From: Oncomelania hupensis
Lineage: Eukaryota > Mollusca > Gastropoda > Littorinimorpha > Pomatiopsidae
Direction of reading: 5' to 3'
NCBI GenBank assembly: GCA_036898135.1
Contig: CM072523.1
Span: 310,001-374,000 of the forward strand
DNA: 64,000 nucleotides
Shown here piece by piece: positions 45,373-56,275 of this stretch (positions are counted from its first letter, which is position 1; every line of letters starts with the position of its first letter). The position numbers and the translations under genes were made by a program. Below the pieces are notes generated by a model. It ran no database searches, was not told where the DNA came from, and saw only the letters and a list, made by a program, of their open reading frames with translations.

Positions 45373-46264
45373 CCAATACAGCAAGCAAGCACTACATCGT
45401 GTTCTCTCGCTTCTTCAGTAGCACTGCCCAGCGGCTTCCGTGCTTTCCCTAAGAAGGAAACCCCAATTTGACCCGCTCGGGTGAGGAATATATTTCCCAA
45501 ACCTCTTATCACCCCACACCATAACCATCCCACTCTTCCACAGCACAGGATGTGAATTGAAATCAAAACCCTGTGATGAAATGACGACAGTTTTGTTAGG
45601 GTTAAATAATGTATTCAGGTGTCATTGCATACACTTATCATTAGTGTAGAGGTAATTATAGGTTACATTATCACGACAATTAACGGTGTGAATTCAAATT
45701 TAATTATGGCATTCTTTGGTGAAAATAAGGTTTGTTACATTTAAAAATGTAAGCGCTTTTGTGATGTCATAGTGCAAGCGTATGGCAGTAATAATACTGT
45801 CTAGTCAACAGCAGTTTAAGCATTGATCGTATAATTAAGACACTGTTTGTATGAGGTATTTAATTCAAATGTTGATCATTTCAATCCATGTGAGAGTTTA
45901 TTAAAGTTTCAGTTTATTATAAGTACGTCTATGCTGCTACGTTGGCGTCAGTAGGTGTTATGTATTAGTCTAAGGAAGACAATTCGTTTACTGTTAGAGT
46001 TACGCCCTTGCATTAGGAAGAATAAAACATGGCTGACGTTCACAACTAGTTATGCTGTGTCTGACCGTTTATGGTATATTTGCAGCAATCAGGACACAAC
46101 AGTAGATCTGTTTAAAATTTGCATATTTAGTTTATTTTTTTGCTTTGTTTATAGGCCCATATCTCTGATTTTCATCGCAAGAATATTCTTGTGTAGTTTC
46201 ATGATGAGAATAAATGGATTCATGATCATCATCAGCAGCAGCTGCACCAGCAACAACAACAACA
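45373..46264. other. Unassigned intergenic sequence
   Basis: About 890 bp, AT-rich after 45580; no gene, RNA or known element recognised. Ends in a CAGCAGCAGCTGCACC and AACAAC-rich stretch leading into a microsatellite. Confidence 0.5.
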
Positions 46265-46266
46265 GC

Positions 46267-46334
<68 letters not shown>
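46265..46334. repeat. (AAT)n microsatellite
   Basis: Pure run, directly followed by the 3' end of an RTE-like LINE. Confidence 0.95.
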
Positions 46335-46335
<1 letters not shown>

Positions 46336-46491
46336 TCCTATCCTATCCCGTAACTCTGAGGTCGTTGGGACACCACCACGGATGATCGTTTAACCAGCGT
46401 ACTCCGTCTTTCTCTGTTCTCAGCAACCCTGATGGTCTCACTCAGTGTAAAGCCAGTCCATTTTCGAATGTTGTCCTCCCACCGTTGTACT
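46335..46491 (-). pseudogene. RTE-like LINE 3' end, fourth copy
   Basis: The minus strand reads the terminal motif region (RKWTGFTLSETI and AENRER) and ends with the family 3' terminus GGGATAGGATAGGAT. Only about 155 bp remain, an extreme 5' truncation lying between two AAT microsatellites. Confidence 0.82.
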
Positions 46492-46505
46492 CTCATCCGA
46501 AGGAT

Positions 46506-46562
<57 letters not shown>

Positions 46563-46630
46563 GGCAATTTATACAGCACTTTCCAAAATCACAAAGCGCT
46601 TTACACAAACAAATGTAAACACAACATGCG
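46492..46630 (-). mobile_element. SINE/LINE tail fragments around (AAT)n
   Basis: 46495-46508 is the reverse complement of the SINE phrase CCTTCGGATGAGAG. After the AAT run (46509-46561), 46562-46630 read on the minus strand gives AAGCGCTTTGTGATTTTGG and GCTGTATAAATTGCC then (TTA)n. This is the tail type seen in CR1/L2-like LINEs and their SINEs. Both pieces are too short for a firm family call. Confidence 0.5.
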
Positions 46631-46935
46631 TACATCTAATGGTGGTACAATGTACAATCACAACACAATATTCCACACACCTTGTTACAGGAGAACGCCC
46701 AGTATATAATGTAGCACAATGTAATACCGTGTTGTTCATGCTGTACATAGCGGTATGGTAGGCAATAACGAGTGATACGATTTACCAACATTGTTATTGC
46801 ACCGTTCGCTTTCATTTACAATGTTTATAAATAAGTCACATAATTGAACACTAAAATAAATCATGTTTCTTGACGTTGTTAACGTTTCCTTGTTATCATG
46901 GACTCCATGTTGTTTTTATGTAAACAACAAAGTCT
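46631..46935. other. Unassigned sequence
   Basis: About 300 bp AT-rich; nothing recognised. Confidence 0.45.
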
Positions 46936-47159
46936 TTTCCTTAGGAGATACAATATCCAAGCTTTGCACTAGGGAATGCAATATCCATGCGTTTTTTCTC
47001 AGGGGATGCAATATTATAGCCTTTTAAATTTTTTTTACATGTAGAGGATACAATACCCAAGCCTTTTTCTTAGAGGATACAATATTCAAGCCTTCTTCTT
47101 AGAGGATACAATATCCAAGCCTTTTTCTTAGAAGATACAATATTTAAGCCTTTTTCTTA
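46936..47159. repeat. 29-bp tandem repeat, part 1
   Basis: Units AGGATACAATATCCAAGCC followed by TTTTTCTTAG. The same array continues at 48677 and 49505, separated by a solo LTR and a retroposon. Confidence 0.93.
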
Positions 47160-47164
47160 GATTC

Positions 47165-48676
47165 TGTGACGTGAGGGTTTTATTGTTGCTGGGCTCTGCA
47201 CAATGGAACGCTGTAACCCTCACGTCTTATTCTATGGGAACCGCTAGTGAGTCACCTGGTGAATTACTTTAATACATTTATTTGTTTAGCTCGGTCTGTG
47301 TTAAGGCTGGGGTACAGAGATAGATAGAAAAATGGTAAAAGATCACTGTCACACTAGCTTTCACACGGCTATGAATCATATGTAGTCCAGCCACTTGATA
47401 ACAGTCAAAATCACACATTTTTTTCTTCTACTCTAAACACTATCTTCGAAGTACGAATCTAACTTAAAAGTTCAATTGTCAATGCGAATGATTCGCTCGC
47501 TGATAATCTAGGCAGCTACTTTTTCTTCATCGGGCACTGGCTGCTATCGTTCATGAAGAGAGGACTACTGTGGTCCTTTTGATACAGTTTTAGTGCACTG
47601 TTTCCTGGGCACTTAACTGATCAGTGGTTTTGTGGTTGAAGCGCTGCGTTGAGGTAGCTTCTACGACACTCTGTGTTGTCGTTGCTTGTGTTAGACGGGT
47701 GGGCTATCTGCGCTCGATGCTGTAGATGCCTCGGCAGCCAACTCGAATCGTAGATTAGGTTCTGCTCTTCTGTTGAGTTGGGCTCATGATATCCCGCCTG
47801 CTCGTCTGTAACATATGAGACGAAATTCTGCACAACCCTGAATAATAGGTCCGTGCAGAGCGTCTCACTGAAAGCCAAAGTAGCCCTCAGTGATAGCTCC
47901 ACATCTCTATACATAAGCGACGAACATTCTGCTAAGTCGGTGGCCCACTGGAATCTCCACTCTAGTTTCCTATACATACATAAATATAAATCGTGGCTAA
48001 CTATACACATAAAGAATTAATAAAATTATAAACATTCACTGGTATAGCCACTGGTCTGCAAGCATACATATAGGTTAAACAACAGTGGTTCCGTCCGGTA
48101 TACAACATGGCGTCGGCCGGTCATGCTTGCCTCGTGGTCGGCTTCTTCCACGTGGTCACGCAAAGTTTGACTAACAATTCAATTCTATGCATAGCAAATT
48201 CCACAAACATAATTTCAACAATAATATAAATATATCATGATGAAAAAGAAGTATGTTCATTTACCTGTTCGACAATGTCAGGCCCGTGGCTACTTGATTG
48301 AATTCAACTATTCAACAAGCACTGCTTCCCTGTTCTATCGGTGGAGATATTTCTCTGCTCGAGTGTAGCTGTGTACTGCTCAGAGCTTTCCACACAACTG
48401 ACCCTATACTTGGCTTTGACTGAATCAGCCAGAACTGGTCCTAACCACTCTACCTGTGTCTCGATTGGCTGAAACAATCTAAGTGGCTATAAAGTTCGAA
48501 ACTCGATCGTAGGCTGCGATGGTGTCACTAAACGGCTCGCGTCAGCTCGCAGTGTGTGTGTACACATCAGTTATACCTTAATAGTCTGCTATAGACTACA
48601 GTAACCTTCTAAGTTTTACTACTGCTAAACAAGCAAAAGCTCAAATAGTGCGGGGTAAACGGGTCTGCTTGTGACA
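47165..48676 (-). mobile_element. Solo LTR related to element 1, with extra 459-bp segment
   Basis: Starts TGTGACGTGAGGG and ends TTGTGACA, and aligns along its length with the LTR of element 1 (shared words GGGCTCTGCACAATGGAA, TTTATTTGTTTAGCTCG, CCAGCCACTTGATAACAGT, GGACTACTGTGGTCC). The flanks GATTC (47160-47164) and GATAC (48677-48681) look like a 5-bp duplication with one change. No internal element region is present, so this is a solo LTR left by LTR-LTR recombination. Its 1.5-kb length against 1.07 kb is mostly explained by one extra block (47806-48264). Confidence 0.85.
47806..48264 (-). other. Intron-like segment inside solo LTR
   Basis: Aligned with element 1, the related LTR sequence is continuous across this 459-bp block. 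On the minus strand the block begins GTAAATGAAC after GTCGAACAG and ends CATATGTTACAG before ACGAGCAGG. That gives CAG|GTAAAT and TTACAG|A junctions, good matches to splice consensus. Removing it yields AACAGACGAGCAGG, exactly as found in the shorter LTRs. The alternative is an insertion with a 4-bp CTGT duplication, since CTGT also occurs at both plus-strand junctions. Confidence 0.6.
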
Positions 48677-48794
48677 GATACAATATCCAAGCCTTTTTCT
48701 TAGAAGATTAAATATTCAAGCCTTTTTCTTAGTGGTTACAACATCCAAGCCTTTTTCTTAACATATACAAAAGCCAAGCCTTTTTGTTAGGGGA
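48677..48794. repeat. 29-bp tandem repeat, part 2
   Basis: Four diverged units between the solo LTR and retroposon copy B. The last unit, with TTTGTTAGGGGA, was duplicated by the retroposon insertion. Confidence 0.9.
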
Positions 48795-49492
48795 TTGATT
48801 GATTGATTGTTGCTTTAGGTCCAGCAGACTCTTCCGAGCCAAATCAGGACCGGACAACCCCCGATCCGCATAAAAGATCTGCTGAAACAACCCTAGTGGG
48901 AAAATTGAATGCCCTCCACCGGCCAGTCACTTTACAATAAAGACATCCCACGCAGGGGACGGCTGAGGCTTTACCCCAACTACTCGAACCCCCGGTTACA
49001 AAAACAAAATAGAATACAAACATCATTATAAATTATCAACAAAACATATACATATAAAATGCCTATATTGCTAAATAATAACATCATAGGAAGCCCTAGT
49101 GACCACCCGGCAGAAAGCGTCCAACACTCCCAAGCTGATCCAACAGACCTCATACACAAACAAGGAGTCTTGTCCAGGAAGAGTTTTCAAGAAAAAAGGT
49201 AGGTCATTGATCTAGCGAAGAAGAAGATAGTATAGCAGAGTGATAGGACAGAGCAGGAATGGGAAAGAGTAAATGAGGAAGACAGCGACAGTGGGAATTT
49301 AAAGCACTAAATTTCCAGAAAGTGGGGACACTATTTATACTGAAACCCCCGGCACTCCAACGGGGGTACTGTTGCCGCAGTGAATCGGTCATGCCTATAA
49401 AGGAAAGACAGGTTTTCAACTGGGGCTTTCACTTTTCCCTTTATAGGTTAGAACAATCTACAGTGGCAAGATTGCTCATGACCCCAAGAGGG
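48795..49492 (-). mobile_element. Retroposon copy B (longest), unnamed family
   Basis: A 698-bp minus-strand block flanked by the perfect 12-bp duplication TTTGTTAGGGGA (48783-48794 and 49493-49504), a private variant of the surrounding 29-bp unit. In element orientation it starts CCTCTTGGGGTCATGAGC, contains CCCGTTGGAGTGCCGGGGG and CAGTATAAATAGTG (TATA-like), and ends TCCGCTGGACC-type sequence plus (AATC)n. It extends 140 bp further 5' than copy A. A 71-codon frame (49419-49204, starting MKTCLSFIGMTDSLRQQYPR) is only partly shared with copy A, so coding is unproven. Confidence 0.87.
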
Positions 49493-49504
49493 TTTGTTAG
49501 GGGA

Positions 49505-49775
49505 TACACTATCCAAACCTTTTTTTTTAAGGATATCTAAGCCTTTTTGTTGAAGGATACAATATCAAACCTTTTTCTTAGAGGACATCCAAGCCTTTTC
49601 CTTAGAGGATACAGTATCCAAGCCTTTTTCTCTGATACAATATCCAAGCCTTTTTCTTAGATTACATCCAAGCCTTTTTCATAGAGAATATCCAAGCCGT
49701 TTTCTTAGAGGATATCCAAGCCTTTTTCTTAGAGGATATCCAAGCCTTTTTTCTTAGAGGATATCCAAGTCTTCC
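49505..49775. repeat. 29-bp tandem repeat, part 3
   Basis: About ten units, increasingly shortened to GAGGATATCCAAGCCTTTTT-type 22-mers toward the right. Confidence 0.92.
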
Positions 49776-49881
49776 CCACACACCCGCCAGCGAACTTTTT
49801 TTTTTTTTACCAAACTAATTCCAGTCATTCGCCGAAAAAGGCAATCACCGAAGTCGAACGAAGCTTATACTTTGGTTGATA

Positions 49882-50106
49882 GTGTACAACGAGGTCTACT
49901 ATGTGCATGCATGCATTCAATCGCCTGGACTTTAAAGATCCTTACGCTCATGTCCTAGACGGATTTAGTGCCAACTACATCAAAATGTCCAGCAAGTACT
50001 AGGTCCCTTCCCTACCTATCCCCCTTCCAATCCAGGATTGTGGTTAGTTGTCTGTGGCGTTAGACGATGGACATGTGGGCAGCAAGTGGGCGCCTCGCGC
50101 GGCTAG
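49882..50106 (+). mobile_element. SINE copy 3, 5' and middle part
   Basis: ACGAGGTCTACTATGTG, GGACTTTAAAGATCCTTACG, CTCATGTCCTAGACGG and CAAGTGGGCGCCTCGCG match the complete SINE at 44775-44985. The tRNA-derived head is missing. The SINE continues after a minisatellite expansion and a nested element at 51301. Confidence 0.82.
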
Positions 50107-50518
50107 AGTAAGACCCTGTTTGGACCAGCTAGAATAAGGCCCTGTTTGGACCGGCTAGAGTAAGACCCTGTTTGGACCAGCTAGAATAAGGCCCTGTTTG
50201 GACCGGCTAGAGTAAGACCTTGTTTGGACCAGCTAGAATAAGGCCCTGTTTGGACCGGCTAGAGTAAGACCCTGTTTGGACCAGCTAGAGTAAGACCCTG
50301 TTTGGACCAGCTAGAGTAAGACCCTGTTTGGACCAGCTAGAGTAAGACCCTGTTTGGACCAGCTAGAGTAAGACCCTGTTTGGACCTGCTAGAGTAAGAC
50401 CCTGTTTGGACCTTCTAGAGTAAGACCCTGTTTGGACCTGCTAGAGTAAGACCCTGTTTGTACCGGTTAGAGTAAGACCCTGTTTGGACCAGCTAGAGTA
50501 AGACCCTGTTTGGACCGG
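50107..50518. repeat. 26-bp minisatellite grown from SINE sequence, left part
   Basis: About 16 units of CTAGAGTAAGACCCTGTTTGGACCAG. One such segment exists as a single copy in the intact SINE (CTTGAGTTAGATCCTGTATCGGCCAG, 44977-45009 region), so the array is an internal expansion of the SINE. A CTAGAATAAGGCC variant alternates at the left end. Confidence 0.9.
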
Positions 50519-50520
50519 TA

Positions 50521-51217
50521 ATTGGAAAAAAAGTCACGGAATAAAAGTCACAGAAAAAAAGTCACAGGAAAAAAGTCACAGAATAAAAGAGCTCCCTCTC
50601 TCCCACTCTCTCATGTTATGGGTGTAGAAATGTTATCAAGCAGAACACAAACTCACAGCTCTCTCTTTCTCTCTGTCTCTCTCTGTCTGTCTCTGTCTCT
50701 CTGTCTCTCTCTCTGTCTCTCTCTCTCTCTCTCTCTCATTGGCATTTTGTTTTGGGGCTGTTATCCTGCTCAGTTGAAAAACAAATCTTTTACTAATTGT
50801 CTGGAATCTATGAAATTGACTTGTATTTTATTTTTATTTTTATTTATTGTTGTTAGTTTGATTATTTTTCCATTTTTTATAAAGAAAATATTGATTTTTC
50901 ACTTTCACCTGTTGAAAAGCCTATTGTTTGTCGTAGTATGAATATCATATACAGATTTAACTATTAATTTACTGTCCATGTTTTAAAAAGAAAGCAAAAA
51001 CTGACTTTAATTTAAATCTTGTAAACTGTGTTAAATGGTTGTGATTTAAATGCCTTATTTAATATTACAGCAATAATTTAAAACATACTTTTAAAAAAAA
51101 TCCTTAAGTAATACAAAGTAAATAAATAGTTGTTGACTTGAACTGGATTTGACCGATTGTGACTTTTTTTCCTGTGACTTTTTTTCCTACTCAATTTTGT
51201 GACTTTTTTTTTCCAGT
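50521..51217. mobile_element. 0.7-kb element with repeated inverted AAAGTCAC termini
   Basis: A block of about 700 bp interrupting the 26-bp array. The left end has four tandem copies of RGAAWAAAAGTCAC; the right end has three inverted copies, GTGACTTTTTTTCC. The outermost ends are TTGGAAAAAAAGTCAC and, on the minus strand, CTGGAAAAAAAAAGTCAC. The interior has a CT-rich microsatellite (50640-50738) and AT-rich sequence with no transposase. No clean target duplication is visible. It resembles a non-autonomous DNA transposon with multi-copy terminal binding words; superfamily unknown. Confidence 0.65.
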
Positions 51218-51218
51218 C

Positions 51219-51300
51219 AGCTAGAGTTGGATCGGCTGGAGTAAGACCCTGTTTGGATCGGCTAGAGTAAGACCCTGTTTGGACCTGCTAGAGTAAGACC
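51219..51300. repeat. 26-bp minisatellite, right part
   Basis: Three further units after the nested element, rejoining SINE sequence at GGCTCTTTGAGCAGC. Confidence 0.88.
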
Positions 51301-51345
51301 GGCTCTTTGAGCAGCTGATGAGCTGGGAAAGCACTATGTTAAAGC
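51301..51345 (+). mobile_element. SINE copy 3, 3' end
   Basis: CTCTTTGAGCAGCTGATGAGC and GGGAAAGCACTATGTTAAAGC match the SINE 3' part (45012-45050). Its simple-repeat tail has become the hexanucleotide array that follows. Confidence 0.82.
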
Positions 51346-54300
51346 AATTGTCATAATTGTAATCATAACCATACTAATAATCATCATAATAATCGTAATC
51401 ATAACCATACTAATAATCATAATAATAATCATAATCATAACCATACTAATAATCATCATAATAATCATAATCGTAATCATAACCATACTAATAATCATCA
51501 TAATAATCATAATCGTAATCATAACCATAATAATAATAATAATCATAACCATAATAATAATAATAATCATAACCATAATAATAATAATAATCATAACCAT
51601 AATAATAATCATAACCATAATAATAATAATAACCATAATCATAATCATAACCATAATCATAATCATAACCATAATAATAATAATAATAATAACCATAATA
51701 ATAATAATAACCATAATCATAATCGTAATCATAACCATAATCATATTCATAACCATAATAATAATAATAACCATAATCATAACCATAATCATAACCATAA
51801 TCATAATCATAACCATAATAATAATAATAACCATAATCATAATCATAACCATAATCATAATCATAACCATAATCATAATAATAACCATAATCATAATCAT
51901 AACCATAATCATAATCATAACCATAATCATAACCATAATCATAATCATAATAATAACCATAATCATAATCATAACCATAATCATAATCATAATCATAATC
52001 ATAATCATAACCATAATCATAACCATAATCATAATCATAACCATAATCATATAAATAATAATAATCATAATAATAACCATAATCATAATCATAATCATAA
52101 TAATAATAATAATCATAATAATAACCATAATCATAATCATAACCATAATCATAATCATAACCATAATCATAATCATAACCATAATCATAATCATAACCAT
52201 AATCATAATCATAACCATAATCATAACCATAATCATAATCATAATAATAATAATAATAATCATAATAATAACCATAATCATAACCATAATCATAATCATA
52301 ATCATAACCATAATCATAACCATAATCATAATCATAACCATAATCATAATCATAATCATAATCATAATCATAACCATAATCATAATCATAACCATAATCA
52401 TAATCATAACCATAATCATAATCATAACCATAATCATAATAATAACCATAATCATAATCATAACCATAATCATAATCATAACCATAATCATAATCATAAT
52501 CATAATCATAACCATAATCATAACCATAATCATAATCATAATCATAATCATAATAATAACCATAATCATAACCATAATCATAATAATAACAATAATCATA
52601 ACCATAATCATAATAATAACCATAATCATAATAATAATCATAATCATAACCATAATCATAATAATAACCATAATCATAATCATAATCATAACCATAAACA
52701 TAATAATAACCATAATCATAATCATAATCATAACCATAATCATAATAATAACCATAATCATAATCATAACCATAAACATAATAATAACCATAATAATAAT
52801 CATAATCATAACCATAATCATAATAATAACCATAATCATAATCATAACCATAACCATAATCATAACCATAATCATAATAATAATCATAATCATAATCATA
52901 ACCATAATAATAATCATAACCATAATCATAATAATAACCATAATCATAATCATAACCATAATCATAATCATAACCATAATCATAATCATAACCATAATCA
53001 TAATCATAACCATAATCATAATCATAACCATAATCATAATCATAACCATAATCATAATAATAACCATAATCATAATAATAACCATAATCATAATAATAAC
53101 CATAATCATAATAATAACCATAATCATAATAATAACCTTAATCATAATAATAACCATAATCATAATAATAACCATAATCATAATAATAACCATAATCATA
53201 ATCATAACCATAATCATAATCATAATCATAATCATAATAATAACCATAATCATAATCATAACCATAACCATAATCATAACCATAATCATAATAATAACCA
53301 TAATCATAATCATAATCATAATCATAATCATAACCATAATCATAATCATAATCATAACCATAATCATAATCATAACCATAATCATAATCATAATCATAAT
53401 CATAATCATAACCATAATCATAATAATAACCATAACCATAATCATAACCATAACCATAATCATAACCATAATCATAATAATAACCATAATCATAATCATA
53501 ACCATAATCATAATCATAACCATAATCATAACCATAATCATAATCATAATCATAATCATAATCATAACCATAATCATAACCATAACCATAATCATAACCA
53601 TAAACATAATAATAACCATAATCATAATCATAACCATAATCATAATCATAACCATAATCATAATAATAACCATAATCATAATCATAACCATAACCATAAT
53701 CATAATAATAACCATAATCATAACCATAATCATAATAATAACCATAATCATAACCATAATCATAATAATAATCATAATCATAACCATAATCATAATAATA
53801 ATCATAATCATAACCATAATCATAATAATAACCATAATCATAATCATAACCATAAACATAATAATAACCATAATCATAACCATAATCATAACCATAATCA
53901 TAATAATAACCATAATCATAATCATAATCATAACCATAATCATAATAATAACCATAATCATAACCATAATCATAATCATAATCATAAACATAATAATAAC
54001 CATAATAATAACCATAATCATAACCATAATCATAATCATAACCATAATCATAATAATAATCATAATAATAATCATAACCATAATAATAATCATAATCATA
54101 ATCATAACCATAATCATAATCATAATCATAATCATAATAATAATCATAAACATAATAATAACCATAATCATAATCATAATCATAACCATAATCATAATAA
54201 TAACCATAATCATAATCATAATCATAACCATAATCATAACCATAATCAAAATAATAACCATAATCATAATAATAACCATAATAATAATCATAACCATAAT

Positions 54301-54960
54301 CGTAATCATAATCATAATAATAACCATAATCATAATCATAACCATAATCATAACCATTATCATAATAATAATCATAATAATAATCATAATCATAACCATA
54401 ATCATAACCATAATCATAATCATAACCATAATCATAATCATAACCATAATAATAATCATAATCATAACCATAATCATAATCATAACCATAATCATAATCA
54501 TAACCATAATAATAATCATAATCATAATCATAATCATAACCATAATCATAATCATAACCATAATAATAATCATAACCATAATCATAATAATAACCATAAT
54601 CATAATAATAATAATAATCATAATCATAATCATAACCATAATCATAACCATAATAATAATCATAACCATAATCATAATAATAACCATAATCATAATAATA
54701 ATCATAACCATAATCATAATCATAACCATAATCATAACCATAATCATAATCATAATCATAATCATAACCATAATAATAATCATAACCATAATCATAACCA
54801 TAATCATAATCATAATCATAATCATAACCATAATAATAATCATAACCATAACCATAATCATAACCATAATCATAATCATAATCATAATCATAACCATAAT
54901 AATAACCATAATCATAACCATAATCATAATCATAATCATAACCATAATCATAACCATAAT
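51346..54960. repeat. Hexanucleotide microsatellite (ATAATC/ATAACC)n, left part
   Basis: 3.6 kb of ATAATC and ATAACC hexamers with ATAATA variants, starting at the SINE tail. The minus strand reads as an open frame of Met/Ile/Val over 1200 codons, purely because the repeat lacks stop codons in that frame; it is not a gene. The array continues at 60923 beyond LTR element 2. Confidence 0.97.
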
Positions 54961-55958
54961 TGTAATGGAGGGATATTTAGTGTAGGTGCAATATATATAT
55001 ATATATATATATATATGACTCCTAAAGAATTATGTGTGCGTGCACGTTCTCTCTGTTAACTATCACACCCACAAACGTACGGACTCTTCTCAACACAAAC
55101 AAACACCAACACCAGATATCCGTTCCACGTTCTCAAAATTTATATAAATAATCAACAATAATCCTTATCAACCTTTCACACAAATTCTTTCATACAGATA
55201 AACGTAATTCCTGTAAACTTCATATACAAACAAAGAACCACACTGGTTTGGTCACTTCACAACTGAACGACCGAGCTAAGATAGACGACGTCAGGCAATT
55301 GCTTGTCCTGGTCAACACAAACAGAACGAAAACACTGTACCTGTTTTAGCCGTTCTCACACAAGCTGGCACTAGACGCCAGAGACGATTCAATACGAGAC
55401 TGCACGTCGACGGGCGGAGGAGCGTTCGTTAACTCCCGTCCACCCGAAGTAGACAACGTGGTCTTTGGTCAGGCGAAGGGCGTAAATCTGACCCTCTCCG
55501 ATGTCCCTCACTCGTGGCCTCCGATCTCTCTCTCTGTCCTCACCTGGACAGCGCGGAACCACAACTGCTCCTGAGTAGGCCTCTCGCCCCAAGTAAGCCT
55601 CCAGTAGGCCGCTGTAATTTTTACAGCACAAAAATACAACTTCCACTTCCAGATAGAAAGTTCCACCGAACCTGTACACCTTGGCAAGTTCACAGTGCCT
55701 TCTTCATCCTTTAGTTATTCCACAATTTACTCTTTTTTTCCTTCTTTTAACTTTTTGTTATTTCCTTGGCCTACACACACACACTGCTCCACTGCACACC
55801 AGCCTGACACAGAATTTTTGAGTGAGTGAACAATTTTTCATCTAATTCAAACTTTGATTAATTCAAACCTTCATATCATTGGCTCCCGAATCCTAGCCAA
55901 TCAAAACACCGTACAATAATCGAATTATAAAAAACCCGGGAAAATCCCGTTCTCTACA
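54961..55958 (-). repeat. 3' LTR of element 2 (left side)
   Basis: 998 bp. Contains a 26-bp AT dinucleotide run and a 96-codon minus-strand frame (55679-55389) that is intact in both LTRs, differing by one residue (H/Y); its significance is doubtful because the LTRs are almost identical. Confidence 0.94.
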
Positions 55959-55961
55959 CTA

Positions 55962-55983
55962 CCCCCCCCCCCCCCCCCCCCCC
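55962..55983 (-). promoter_or_regulatory. Polypurine tract of element 2
   Basis: 22 consecutive G on the minus strand, three bases before the 3' LTR; the plus-strand primer site in LTR retrotransposons. The length may be affected by homopolymer sequencing error. Confidence 0.75.
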
Positions 55984-56067
55984 TCTCTACGAAAAAAAGA
56001 GACCGACCGAGGTTTCTTTTTTGAAAAGCAGCAGTCTTTTCCAAGAACAGAAGTTCTTCCACAACAT

Positions 56068-56275
56068 CTATGGCACAAACTGATCGACAGCAGAACGCGA
56101 CAGAAGATCAGCAAGAATGTTGCGAGATCCCGGAAGAGGTTCAATATGAAAATTGTACTCTTGCAAAGACAGAGCCCATCGCATGATTCGTGTATTCTTG
56201 AATCTACATGTCTGCATGTATGTGAGCGGTCTGTGGTCTGTCTGCAAGATGAACGCAACACCCCACAGGAAACAA
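56068..56275 (-). pseudogene. RNase H C-terminal remnant of element 2
   Basis: In a frame different from the gag-protease ORF the minus strand reads FILQTDHRPLTYMQTCRFKN, MRWALSLQEYNFHIEPLPGS and NILADLLSRS, then stops at TAG (56068-56070). This is the last third of a Ty3-type RNase H (the DHRPL aspartate and the MRWALSLQEY connection). The upstream RNase H and all RT are missing or unrecognisable. Confidence 0.8.

Noticed and set aside
47621..48010. 129-codon minus-strand frame in the solo LTR
   Set aside because: It crosses the boundary between LTR sequence and the extra 459-bp block, and is not preserved in the related LTRs; no known motif.
51346..54957. Open frame of over 1200 codons on the minus strand
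   Set aside because: It is only the translation of the ATAATC/ATAACC microsatellite, giving Met/Ile/Val repeats; no complexity and no start context. The 307-codon frame at 60889-61812 is the same artefact.
55389..55679. 96-codon frame conserved in both LTRs of element 2
   Set aside because: Conservation only reflects the near identity of two young LTRs; no motif and no independent support for coding.
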